Shown here piece after piece: positions 35,172 through 46,161 of a DNA stretch of 64,000 nucleotides; positions within the stretch are counted from its first letter, which is position 1; every line of letters begins with the position of its first letter. The stretch is taken from NCBI GenBank assembly GCA_921293015.1, contig OV121090.1, positions 35,003,082-35,067,081 of the forward strand, given 5' to 3'. Below the pieces are notes generated by a model that worked only from the letters and a program-made list of their open reading frames with translations, was not told where the DNA came from and searched no databases. This DNA is from Phorcus lineatus (Eukaryota; Mollusca; Gastropoda; Trochida; Trochidae). A program made the position numbers and the translations under genes.

Positions 35172-36135
35172 GAACTTTCCATGATATAACATTGTGTTGT
35201 GAATTGTTCATGATATAACGTCATGATGTGAATTGTTCATGATAGAACGTCATGATGTGAATTGTTCATGATAGAATGTTGTGATGTGAATTATTCATGA
35301 TAGAACGTTGTGTTGTGAATTGTTCATGATATAACGTCGTGATGTGAATTGTTCATGATATAACGTCGTGATGTGAATTGTTCATAATATAACGTCGTGA
35401 TGTGAATTGTTCATGATATAACGTCGTAATGTGAATTGTTCATGACATAATGTTGTGATGTGAATTGTTCATGATATAACGTTGTGATGTGAATTGTTCA
35501 AGATCTAACGTTGTGAAGTGAATTGTTCATGATATATAATGTTGTGATGTGAATTGGTCATGATATAACGTCGTGATGTGAATTGTTCATGAAATGATAT
35601 ATAATGTTGTGATGTCAATTGTTCATGATATATAATGTCATGATGTGAATTGTTCATGATAAATAACGTCATGATGAGAATTGTTCATGATATATAACGT
35701 CGTGATGTGAATTGTTCATGATAAATAACGTCATGATGAGAATTGTTCAAGATCTAACGTTGTGAAGTGAATTGTTCATGATATATAATGTTGTGATGTG
35801 AACTGGTCATGATATAACGTCGTGATGTGAATTGTTCATGAAATGATATATAATGTCGTGATGTCATTTGTTCATGATATATAACGTCGTGATGTGAATT
35901 GTTCATGATAAATAACGTCATGATGAGAATTGTTCAAGATCTAACGTTGTGAAGTGAATTGTTCATGATATATAATGTTGTGATGTGAACTGGTCATGAT
36001 ATAACGTCGTGATGTGAATTGTTCATGAAATGATATATAATGTCGTGATGTCATTTGTTCATGATATATAACGTCGTGATGTGAATTGTTCATGATATAA
36101 CGTCGTGATGTCAATTGTTCATGATATAACGGCAT
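35172..36135. repeat. Minisatellite of about 29-bp units with higher-order structure
   Basis: Roughly 30 variants of GTGATGTGAATTGTTCATGA plus TATAACGTC run head to tail. Units differ by single bases and by small insertions such as AAATGATATATAATG. In the right part a block of several units repeats as a whole: the rare phrase AATTGTTCAAGATCTAACG recurs at 35492, 35741 and 35928, the last two 187 bp apart with matching intervening variants. No coding. Confidence 0.95.
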
Positions 36136-37279
36136 GATTGTTCATGTTCATGTCTCAACTATTGGTATATAATGCTACTAACGTTCATAGATAAGTTGTG
36201 ACAGAAGATAGTATTCTGAAATTGTTATATGTATGAAATTTACACATATATATTGGATCAATTGTTTTGTTAATTCCTGTTTTTGTGAAATTTTATGGGA
36301 GAAAATACAAAAGTGAATAAACTATTATGAATTGAAGATTCAAAGCAAAGAGCAATTACACCCGATCAGCTGAATTCAAAAGTAGTATGGCATTAAGAAG
36401 TCTCTATCATTGAATACAATGTACCTTGTTTTTGCTACACAACATTCTTTTCAGGATTTTCAACTAGTTTAAAAAACATTATTTATCTCATTTAGATTTA
36501 GAACACACATGTAATAAAATTATATCATTTGAGTCCAAGCACATACCTGCATTCACCAGCGTTGTGAACAAATTATTATTTAATATGTACTTTGTATGTG
36601 CTATGTTTTTATTTATGTTATTAAGCAACCCCTATGATTTTAATCAGCAAAAGAAAAATCAGTTTAGGAGAAGGTGGGTTTTTTTAATAATAGAATCATT
36701 ATCTAACAATATGACAAGGAAAAATCTATTCAGATAACAAAATTCACTACTTTTAGATATTTGCATTTATACAATTCTGGAATTTAGGTGTAAAAAAATT
36801 ATCACCTCGTTTGGGCACAAGAATAATTGTTACTTTGTGTAAATAATAAGTATCAGTGGAATCTTAATTAGGAACATGAAACATTAATTTTGAACATGAA
36901 ATTTTCCTATCTGCAGAAATTTTTGTGTGCATTTTTGTTTATATTTTGACAATGATTTATTCAGGAAAATTAACCAAACATATCCATAGCATCACATTGT
37001 AATTTTAAATACTTTTGTCTGGGTGCATATTAAGTATTTATTTATTACAACATTAAATATATAATATATATTGATAATATATTCATATTCCCATATACTT
37101 GTATGAATCAAAATCTGAGGCATCGTGAATTGCAGCAGGTTCTTGTTATATTAACATTTTGTTTGCAGGCAATCATCTTTATCAAGGGGACATTGCATTA
37201 TTTTGATGTCCTTGGTTAAGATTTCTCACAATTAATTGTGATACCTCAGGATTTCATTGGACTATCCTTGCCAATATTG
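36136..37279. other. No feature identified
   Basis: AT-rich spacer between tandem arrays, with TATA-rich low complexity at 37050-37090. Confidence 0.4.
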
Positions 37280-37483
37280 GGCATATTGAATGTTGAATGG
37301 GGCAAGGTGGATGCCCAAACCCAGGGATTTGGCATATTGAATGTTGAATGGGGCAGGGTGGATGCCCAAACCCAGGGATGTGGCATATTGAATGTTGAAT
37401 GGAGCAAGGTGGATGCCCAAAACCAGGGATTGGGCATATTGAATGTTGAATGGAGCAGGGTGGATGCCCAAACCCAGGGACTG
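37280..37483. repeat. 51-bp minisatellite, four units
   Basis: Units start at 37280, 37331, 37382 and 37433 with GGCATATTGAATGTTGAATG. Variation is confined to a few positions (GGGGCAAGG / GGAGCAGGG; CAAACCC / CAAAACC). The period is a multiple of three and the unit lacks stops in several frames, so overlapping open frames appear on both strands. This argues against reading any of them as a protein. Confidence 0.95.
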
Positions 37484-37975
37484 GCCAATGACAGGATTTA
37501 GGCATTACATACATGTATATAAATTTTTTACCCATATGGTTAATCGTAAGTGATGACATATTTTCAATATGATGACATGTGCACATGGCACTTTTGCCTA
37601 GAAACGATTGTTTCAGCTCGAGTTACTCTACTTCGTCGTCTGTAATGTTGTAAAACCATAGTACGGGATCGCTGTAGCGGGTTGTCTCAAAGGTAGCAGG
37701 CCATTTTTTTAATATTTCCAAGCCTTTTACATGGAATAGAATTAGTTACAAAGAAATTATTACCCTCGGAAGGGTGTCATATAATTTTTATGAAAGTTGT
37801 GCAAAGTAATGTATAACGCTCGCTCTTATTCAGGTAATACAATAATTCGTAGTCCTTTCGTCAAAGTAATATTACTTCCTCGGGTAATAATCTCTAAATC
37901 AAGTTTACTAATTCCTACAGTCCACCTTAGTGGAGTAAGCTATTACCATAACATTTTGTGTTTATTCACAGCAAA
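37484..37975. other. CpG-containing flank of the inverted-arm structure
   Basis: No coding frame. CpG words (TCGTCGTC, GGGATCGCTGTAGCGGG, CTCGGGTAATAA) are more frequent here than in most of the window. It matches none of the repeat families seen. Confidence 0.3.
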
Positions 37976-38480
37976 TTCACTGCGTGAAAAAATGATATTT
38001 AAAATCTTGTAAATATCTATTAAAATTGTTTTTTACAAGATATTTACAAAGATTAAAATACTTCTTTACAAAATAATAAATATATTAAATGTCATCTTTA
38101 CAAGATATTTTCAAGATATTTAATCCCTTTGTAAATATTTGAAAAGGTTTGTAAAGTTTTGTAAAGTTTTGTAAATGTTTTTAAATATCATTTTTAATCT
38201 GAAATAAATATTTTTAAATATGATGATTAGTTTGTAAATATCATCTTTAATCTGCATTAGATATTTGTAAATATCATCTTTAATCTGCATTAGATTATGT
38301 AAATTACATATTTAATCTGCATTAGATATTGAAAAATACATCTTTAATCTGCATTTTGATATTGAAAATTACATCTTTTATCTGTATTAGATATTGTAAA
38401 TAACATATGTATAAATAGTGTCAATAAAAACTTTAATCTTTATTAGATATTGTAAAGAACATCTTTTTTGTCGATATAAA
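37976..38480 (+). repeat. Left arm: palindrome plus about 32-bp AT-rich subrepeats
   Basis: After the palindrome TTCACTGCGTGAA come fold-back words (CTTGTAAATATCT / ACAAGATATTTACAAAG). These lead into repeats of TTGTAAATATCATCTTTAAT followed by CTGCATTAGATA, best preserved at 38230-38400 and degenerate after 38440. Confidence 0.85.
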
Positions 38481-40089
38481 AAATGTTAATCTTTTTTTAA
38501 TATTGAACTTAGATTCGTATAGGTTTGTACCTTGGTGCCTTGCTTATATCATTGAAAGAGAATAAGGAGATATCTGATAAATAAAGTTACTTTGTAATGA
38601 AAGATATTGATAAAAAGTTTCGTAAATTTGATAGCATTGCCTTTGGAATGGGATGATCAACATTCTTTTATTCCCTTATCTTCTAAAAGTTTCTAAGATG
38701 GATAAAAGATGAACGGTAGTTAAAATGGAAATCTGATGGAATTTTCATGATTTTTCACAAAGACTCATATACAGCGAGGTTAATAATATTATTCGTTTTG
38801 CTCCTTTTTAAAATTCATTACCATCAATATTTTATTTAAATATACTGCTCCTAAATACTCTTACAGTTATGTTAACTTACTGACTGGGATTACCTTTGAA
38901 TATAAAGTGCATTGATTACAATACCACTGTATTTGAATTTTTTTAATATATTTGATTTAAAGAACTATTCCACAATTAATATGAAAAAAAAAAATTATCT
39001 GCATTTTGACGGTCATTATAACTAGTTCTATCGAATCAAACGGCATACAAAGTCACTCATGGTTAGATGAAAACCCTTTCTTTTAAAAGTTATAACAAAA
39101 ATTCAAAGTTAATATTGTATAAATCTAGCGTCCTTCTTAAAATCAGTTTTGACAATATATGTGGTAAATCTGATTTGAAAAACCCTTTGTAAAATGACCT
39201 ACCTCAGACCCCGATATATATTATCCATTCTTGTAACTTGTATATCCTTATACACAATGTAAGCTACAACAGTTTCCATTCAGCACTGAGCATGCACAGT
39301 GTTAATCTGACAGCTTGGCATGAGAACGAGAGATTGGCATTGAGTCATAAATGACAAACAGTAATTAGTGGGCACCACTTGTGACTGGTGTATGGCTAAA
39401 ACAACATACACAGATCTCGGAATGGTCCATGTTGTTTTAACAAATTGGGCCCTTTTTGCATTGATCATGTAGATACTTTAATGAATAGAAAAAATTGTTT
39501 AAGTTTTAAACATCATCTTGCATGATATTTTATATGTTTCGGTCCAATGTATGTCACATACTTGCACAGCTTACAATTCGACCTGCTTATCCTTATGGAA
39601 ATTTACAAATTACCAGTACTATGTAATAAAATACTAACATTTTGAAACTAAATGTTATGTTCCTACATGTAATTAAAATCAATTTTAGTATGATACATGG
39701 CTTCAAGAATCTTACAAAGGTATATACGTCGGTCCCATTTTGAAATTTTATCAGTTTTGACTCAAAACGCGTTTAGTCTATTGACTAACGTTTTGAAACT
39801 GAAATACAACTCTAGGTGTTCTATTTATCAATGGAAATACATTTAAGCAAACAAAGATTCTTACTCTAGCCACGACTTTGAAGTGCCACGCGTTTTTTTC
39901 TCAAAGATATATCAAAAATATTGTAAAAGATAAGTGACTAAAAGGTATAATACCTTGCACTTTCAGTGAGTGAAATGTTAACTCCCGCTTCACGAATTGC
40001 ATGTGTTCCATGAGTCTTGATAATCTTCTCTGAATTGGTCATATTTAAGAATTCAAGATTCAACTGTCTGGTGACATATTTTTATTGAA
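38481..40089. other. Interior of the inverted-arm interval, no gene seen
   Basis: AT-rich; no coding frame, RNA gene or recognised repeat. Confidence 0.4.
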
Positions 40090-40394
40090 CAAGTTGATAA
40101 TGTGGGATGGGCAGGATAGGGTGTTTCTTGAAGGAGGAACAAATTGAGACGTCTCACCCCTGGCTAATGCCATATTTTACAGCCCCGTTCATTACATAAT
40201 TATTGTCGTAAAGACTCTTCGATCCTTATGATCTCAAGACTAATTACAGGAAAGGCTAATTAGTTGGCTCCAGTCAGTCTATTGGGTCTTATCGCAGGTG
40301 CACGGATGTACTTGTCTTGTGGAAGGGGAGAGTGTTAGGCAATCAAAAGTTCAGGAGACATGACATGTGACAATATATTAGCTTGAACCCCTTA
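40090..40394. other. Repeat-free island upstream of promoter-like site
   Basis: Complex, GC-richer sequence with homeodomain-type words ACTAATTACAGG and GGCTAATTAGTTGG, and with TCGCAGGTGCACGG. Its position just before a TATA/CCAAT arrangement suggests a proximal regulatory region. No direct evidence of function. Confidence 0.3.
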
Positions 40395-40485
40395 CAATTG
40401 GTCAAAACTTAGTATATAACAAAATTAAAAGAACTGGATTTACGACTCTTGCTCGTGTGTTGGTCAAGATTCAAGAACTCCTCTG
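40395..40485 (+). promoter_or_regulatory. Possible TATA/CCAAT promoter with short leader exon and splice donor
   Basis: An inverted CCAAT word (ACAATTGGTC, around 40395-40402) is followed by TATATA at 40413-40418. The expected start, about 30 bases on, falls near 40443-40450. The putative leader ends at CCTCTG|GTGAGTAAC, a near-consensus donor with the exon edge at 40485. The order and spacing suit an RNA polymerase II promoter with a short non-coding first exon. No downstream coding exon on the plus strand was identified, so the product could be a non-coding RNA or the signal could be fortuitous. Confidence 0.3.
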
Positions 40486-43179
40486 GTGAGTAACTTAACA
40501 TTTTTTGTTGGGATTTCATCCTTGTTATTGATATAGGTATACAAGGTAAGTGAGATCTACATGAGGTATGGAAGGATTTACTCACGTCATCTTGGTTAAA
40601 ACAATATCTATTTCAAAAATGAAAAGGATGTCATGTCAATTTTAGTATGTTTTTACTGAACTTATTTACGTGAATCTAGCATTCATTGAACACTATACCA
40701 GGATAAAATGTTATCCATAATTCAGTAAAATAAATATTATATAATATAACATGCGGACTGATTAGTTTGGTAATACAATTAACGCTCATTTAACAAGATA
40801 TATAAAATGGTTATGTAAATATGTAATATGAATATTAATATGTACACTCGATGTATTGTAACGATGTATAAACAAAAGACTACAAATGAATTACATATCT
40901 ATATTTCACACATAGAGGAAACATTAGAAGTGAGTCATTTAGCAATGAAACAAATCACTACAATAAAAACACAAGTGCACAGGATATGTTTGATTACAAG
41001 GAGCGAACGGATAATGCCACTGTATAAACAGGGTAAAACCTCAAATTATATCTATCTTCTCTGCCATTGTTTACTTCCGGATCAATATACACTGTAGAAG
41101 AAACGAAGAATACCATAATGATCCGGGACAAACCGCGCCAGTTACTTTCAGAATAAATAATAAAGGTGTGTATAATTAACCATTCATGCGATATAAAACA
41201 GTTTTTCTCATTTTCTGTATCATGTTGGAAATACTTATGGTTGAAGTAATATGTGTTGGTTATGCTGAGTTACTTAGATCTGTAAACAAAGTAAAGCTTT
41301 TTCAACAAAGCTACTGAAATCTAAGACTTATGTACACAATTAGATTTTGTGTTTTTTCAACAAAGCTTTTGACATCTTAAACTCAAATGATCTGCCGTCA
41401 TCAATTACCAAAGTATTAATGAGGTGATTAAACTTCTTTTAACTTTTAACTGTATATAGATGTTGTCAGTCAAATTGAGCGATGCATCATATAAAATGAG
41501 ACAATGAAGTATTAATATTTGTATGATTGATAATAGGAAATTTAAGAAAACGAGACTTTACTGAACTATTTAAAGTGAAATCAATTATATAAAATGCCAT
41601 ATTTGGCTACAACAACATATGCTGCGCATTACAGATATACACTTATAATAAAAGCTAAATATGACATAAGTTCCAAACATATCGCCTTTAAGCAGGGACA
41701 TAAAACTAGCCTTGCCTGTTTGATTTATCACCTAAAACCTGTAGCCTTTTGGTATACCTTTTAGAGCTTTATGGAATACTTGATTTTGGTTTTGGCGCGT
41801 TATCCCGAGATCAAACCACCACTTTCCCAGGGCCGAGAATACTAAGTAACCCCTTAAAGCAGTTGTGGGTATAGACTTAAATAGTCAGGGTCTAGTTATT
41901 AATCGGTTCATAAATTATATAATATATAAAAATAAGTATATATATTATAAACGAATCAGAAATAACTTGATAATTATGAATGTTCCGTATCAACCTACTT
42001 GGTGATCCTTTTTCACAAATAAGTTGGGGGACTGACTGAAGTGACCCACGGAAACTTTCGTGATTCATAATATATGTATTCTAATTTGCCAGTAACTTGA
42101 ATTCAAATTTTCGAAATTGGCCAATAAACAACTTGATACTGCTTTTTCGAATCACCAGCTAATTAGCACCAGTGACCAGAACTGAACTGGCCCGTGGTCA
42201 CTGAGGCGTGTCCTGCCGCATGACGTGCTAGTTTGCAGATTTTTGTCTCACTGGTATATACAACCAATCGCACAGCGATTTATGAGAGACACTGATACAG
42301 TTATAATGTTGATATGTAAAGTAAAGGCATCTACATTAAAGGACTAAAATAATAAAACATGTCATCTGTATAACATATTACGTCATAAGGATATCATAGC
42401 AGGCCTTGGCACTATCAAGAGTTAAAACGGGATTATTAAGTATAGAATAAAGTATTGGTTTGACGAAAGCATATTAAAAACCTTCCTAATTATCAAGACA
42501 AGATACAAACAATTCCTCTAATAGACTGATATAAAGGGCAAAACAATAAGTAAGTAAGTATAACGGAAGTATAACCTCCTTAATGAAAAAACAACAGGAT
42601 ATCTCACAGTCATAACAGCTGTTTAAAAAGACTAGGTCATCCAAACAACTCAAACCTCAGATAAATTGATGTTAAATATATCTTTAATTATATGTATTGT
42701 TCCAAGCGAGAGACAGTGTTTTAATATGATGCTATGCGTACTATTCCATGACATGTGTACATCAATTACGACTTCTGTCAAATGGGCGTGGCTTCGAGTC
42801 ATCCTTAAGGGATTTTGTGTAAGCGTTCGCCAGTCTCAATAGGCGGTCATCCAAAACAGGGTTATAAAAGATCTCCTAGTAGTCGAATTACAGCATATTA
42901 TATTATCTCTCTAATTGGCTCTAATGATTCTTATAATAATCAAACTTGTACGTTACATCTCCTCTTTATGGAAAAAGTTAACAAATACATATATATATCA
43001 TCTAGTTAACGATGAGTGGGTAGTATGCTTTTATTCAGGAACAACTGTATGATAAAATACTACTTCAGTATATTGATTTATAAATATATTTGTTTTGGGT
43101 TTACTACAATTTGTATTTCGACTTTTCATCTCCGAAAGGTTGTTATTATGACAAGCATAAGGATGATTTATATATTGAA
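40486..43179. other. Interior of the inverted-arm interval, no gene seen
   Basis: AT-rich with scattered CpG-containing patches (41110-41150, 41790-41840, 42010-42260). The 89-codon open frame at 40828-41097 has no family resemblance or splice context. Confidence 0.35.
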
Positions 43180-43395
43180 AACTTTTTTTTGCAACTTCCT
43201 TTGAATTTATCATCATGTCCGTCATGTAAGCAGAAGATAGGGGATGAATTTCAATGTGTGCCAGAGTGTAACCTTTTTAATGATTTACGAGATAAAGATC
43301 TTCCTGCATATTATTGTAAACATTCATCAATTGAAAAATATATTTCATGTATGTCCATCACATACAAACCGATTTTGTTACGACTCTTTGTATAA
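43180..43395 (+). pseudogene. C-terminal fragment of a non-LTR retrotransposon reverse transcriptase
   Basis: From about 43216 the frame reads CPSCKQKIGDEFQ, then ECNLFNDLRDKDLP and YYCKHSSIEKYISCM, ending at a TAA after LLRLFV. This pattern is one I associate with the extreme C-terminus of invertebrate LINE polyproteins, after the reverse transcriptase: a CxxC pair, a D-E-F/H motif, a (E)C-x-L/F-x-D-L-R motif, then an aromatic and a K/R-F/Y-I-x-x-M motif. Upstream codons in the same frame lose the resemblance, so only the last 60 or so residues survive. 5'-truncated LINE copies are expected to keep just this end. Family assignment is not possible from so little. Confidence 0.5.
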
Positions 43396-45198
43396 AAAAT
43401 GGTCTGCGTATGCTTGATATGTCTATTAAGTTATATTCATGTATGTTTTGTTCACTCTATGTCATCATTTATGACTTTTGAGATAAATTTGACTTGATTT
43501 GACAACACTAGCTAACACATACCTTTCTGTTTTCATTATTAGTATTTTATTTTCAAATAAAAATATCTTATTTATTTCAAAATTAATCTCCCTTTTGATC
43601 AGTGTAAGCTAGGGGAGCACTAATTAGGACTGTTCCATTTCAGCCAAGTGTCTAAGATATGGCTGGGACATAGTCTTTTACCAGGCAATTACCGTAACAA
43701 TGCAATCAGACGAAGCGTAACGTTGTTATTTGAATGAAGCCTTAGTGATTTGGGTTAATACACGTGTCAGTAGGTATTTAGTGGAGATCAAAGGAAACTT
43801 GTTACACCGTGTGCAACAAAGCGTATCTATCATTTCAATTGAACGACGGTTTTATCATTAAACGGCACAGTTAAATCACTATAAGATATAGGTTATATGG
43901 AGGACAGGGCAATGTATTATTCGATACTGCAAAGAGTATTATCATATGCCATTGACATCAAACATTAAATGTCTCTAGATATATAGTTTTTATCAACGCA
44001 CAAAACAATTTTCTTAATGTATATAAATGTGTATTTGATTGTTTGATTTATTTTGATTATTATACATATTATTATGTATATTTATATATATAAATAAGTT
44101 AACGTGGCAGCTTTGCATAAGGCTAAAACAGATAGCGTTGTTGTACATGTTCGTGTTGTACAAGCAGACCATTATCTTACTATATCACTATATCAAATAG
44201 CTAAGTTGACATAAAATAGAAAAATATTAGAGAAGTAACATCATTCATTGTTCGTCCCTAATTGTAATATTAAGCATATTTGAACGGCTAGGACCTAACC
44301 TAAACTCAATACTCATAAAGTACACAAACTAAAATTTAAATAGAAAACAAATATATTAACAAACATTACGATGTATAAAATATATAATGAATAATGTATA
44401 TCCACTATAATTTTACCAAGAGGCAACGTCGATATATTTCAAACGTTAAGTAATAAATGTCATTGCATTTTTGTATTATAACCGTCGCTTAGCTGTAAAG
44501 CTAAATGTTATTAAAGAATCGAAATGACTCCTACTCACCGTTTTATTTTGGATTTTTTTCTGCCTCCACTAAAAACTCAAAAAAAATAAACACTTACATA
44601 ACCGTCTGTCTATCTTCAATAATATTTGTTACTATCAGCAATATGAACATTATTCTAAATGTTTAGTTATACACGTTGAAAGGTAATGATCACCTACTCT
44701 CCCAAACGGCTCATATTTGAATAAAAAAGTGATTCTAAACTAGGACGGCAGTGTGGATCAATAACTGTAAACATATGTATAACTTAACTTTTAATAAACG
44801 CTTAGAGTAACAGCTTATGGAGTAGGAATAATCTTAGTTTCAAAAATAGTTTATTTTGAAAACTGAGAGAAATTCCAAGTTGGAGTGCCAATACAGAGAA
44901 GTTGGGGATTATCAAGAGTCATTCTGTCTCTGAATAAAAAGGTAAGATATGTATTATTAATAAGAATATCGTCTTAGTTTCATAATGTTTATTTTCCTCA
45001 CTATTGACTTATTAGTTTGTAAACTATATAAGTATTGAGGCTAGGTAAGGTCCTAGACGTTCAACAATGCAAAAGTATTAAAAATTTTGGACACCCGACT
45101 TTCAAAATATGATAAACGATGTAATTTGCAATTCCTTGTCTGATAACACTGTAGGATACATTGAAAATTTGGTTATATACTACGTATCAGGTACGTTA
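43396..45198. other. Interior of the inverted-arm interval, no gene seen
   Basis: AT-rich with TATA-rich low complexity at 44040-44100. A 30-nt minus-strand segment (44539-44568) has unusually good splice borders but is too short to judge. Confidence 0.35.
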
Positions 45199-45222
45199 TT
45201 TCAATTTCAATTTCAATTTCAA
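45199..45222. repeat. (TTTCAA)4 microsatellite
   Basis: Four perfect copies of TTTCAA. Confidence 0.95.
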
Positions 45223-45714
45223 AAGAATATGTATTCAATTCATCAACATGGATCTCTATAAGAATGATTTCAGCCTCGGTCAATAATTATCTATATTTTT
45301 TTAAGGAAAAAACAAGGTATTGGCAAAATAGATTTGTACATTTCATATTTTTAACAACAATGTTAATAAATATGTTTAAAACGAATGCATGTCTTTTAGT
45401 GTTTTCACTCTGTTTATATCGATTCAATTTTTGTTATGGTTGAACACTTAAAAAAAAGCAGAAAACAATACTTTTTCCAAATTTGTACTTTTGGGATATA
45501 TAACGACAAAACTTAATTCAATTATTTGTTTTCAATGCATTTTATATCCAATTGCTCGTAGACAATGACAAATACAAACGTATCAAGTAATTAAGGATTC
45601 CAAGTTAGGATGTGTCCCATCTTAAGATATATATAAGATTTAAGAATGTCATATATAGTTTGTCTATTTTGCAGACATACGGCTTAAATTTCATATAAAA
45701 AATAACTAAAAGAG

Positions 45715-46161
45715 ATTTTTAAAAATGTATGAAATCAAATATTTCATACAGATTAAAATGATATTTACAAAGATTTCATACAGGATAACGATGATATTTA
45801 CAAGATTTAAAACAGAATGAAGATAATATTTACAATATTTAATAAAGATTAAAGATGTTTTTTACAATATTTAAAAAAGATTAAAGATGCTATTTACAAT
45901 ATTTAAAAAAGATTAAAGATGCTATTTACAATATTTAAAAAAGATTAAAGATGATATTTACAATATTTAAAAAAGATTAAAGATGATATTTACAAACATT
46001 TAAAAATATTTAAAAATATTTACAAATATTTAAAAATATTTACAAACATTTACAACGGATTAAACATGATATTTACAAAATGTAAATATCTATTAAAGAT
46101 GATATTTAATCTTTTGTAAATGTTTGTAAATATATTAAATATCTTCTTTTCACCCAGTGAA
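45715..46161 (-). repeat. Right arm: inverted counterpart of the 37976-38480 repeat
   Basis: On the minus strand it reads TTCACTGGGTGAAAAGAAG, then GATATTTAA, a disordered AT tract, TGTAAATATCATCTTTAATC with TTTTTTAAATAT spacers in about five good 32-bp units, and degenerate units towards 45720. It has the same order of parts as the left arm. Confidence 0.85.

Larger units (their letters stand above)
37976..46161. mobile_element. Possible foldback-type element of 8.2 kb with long inverted arms
   Basis: Two arms in opposite orientation bound this interval. Each begins, at its outer edge, with a 13-bp palindrome TTCAC-NNN-GTGAA (37976-37988 and 46149-46161) followed by AAAA and a GATATTTAA word. 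A poorly ordered AT tract comes next, then several units of about 32 bp. Arms built of tandem subrepeats are known from foldback elements (FB of Drosophila, TU of sea urchin). The roughly 7.2-kb interior lacks a recognisable transposase; it holds a reverse-transcriptase tail and a promoter-like site. No target-site duplication was found. Two independent insertions of one short repeat in opposite orientation are a real alternative. Confidence 0.35.

Noticed and set aside
35941-36135. 64-codon minus-strand frame with RRYIM/HEQ repeats
   Set aside because: Translation of the 29-bp satellite.
35172-36135. CRISPR-like array of about 29-bp repeats
   Set aside because: Units abut without unique spacers, and the sequence context is eukaryotic. 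It is a minisatellite.
37238-37586. Several overlapping open frames on both strands
   Set aside because: All are readings of the 51-bp tandem array; multiple frames open at once is the signature of an array, not of a gene.
40828-41097. 89-codon plus-strand open frame downstream of the promoter-like site
   Set aside because: Composition is Ile/Thr/Lys-rich without motifs; no acceptor site leads into it in a consistent frame.
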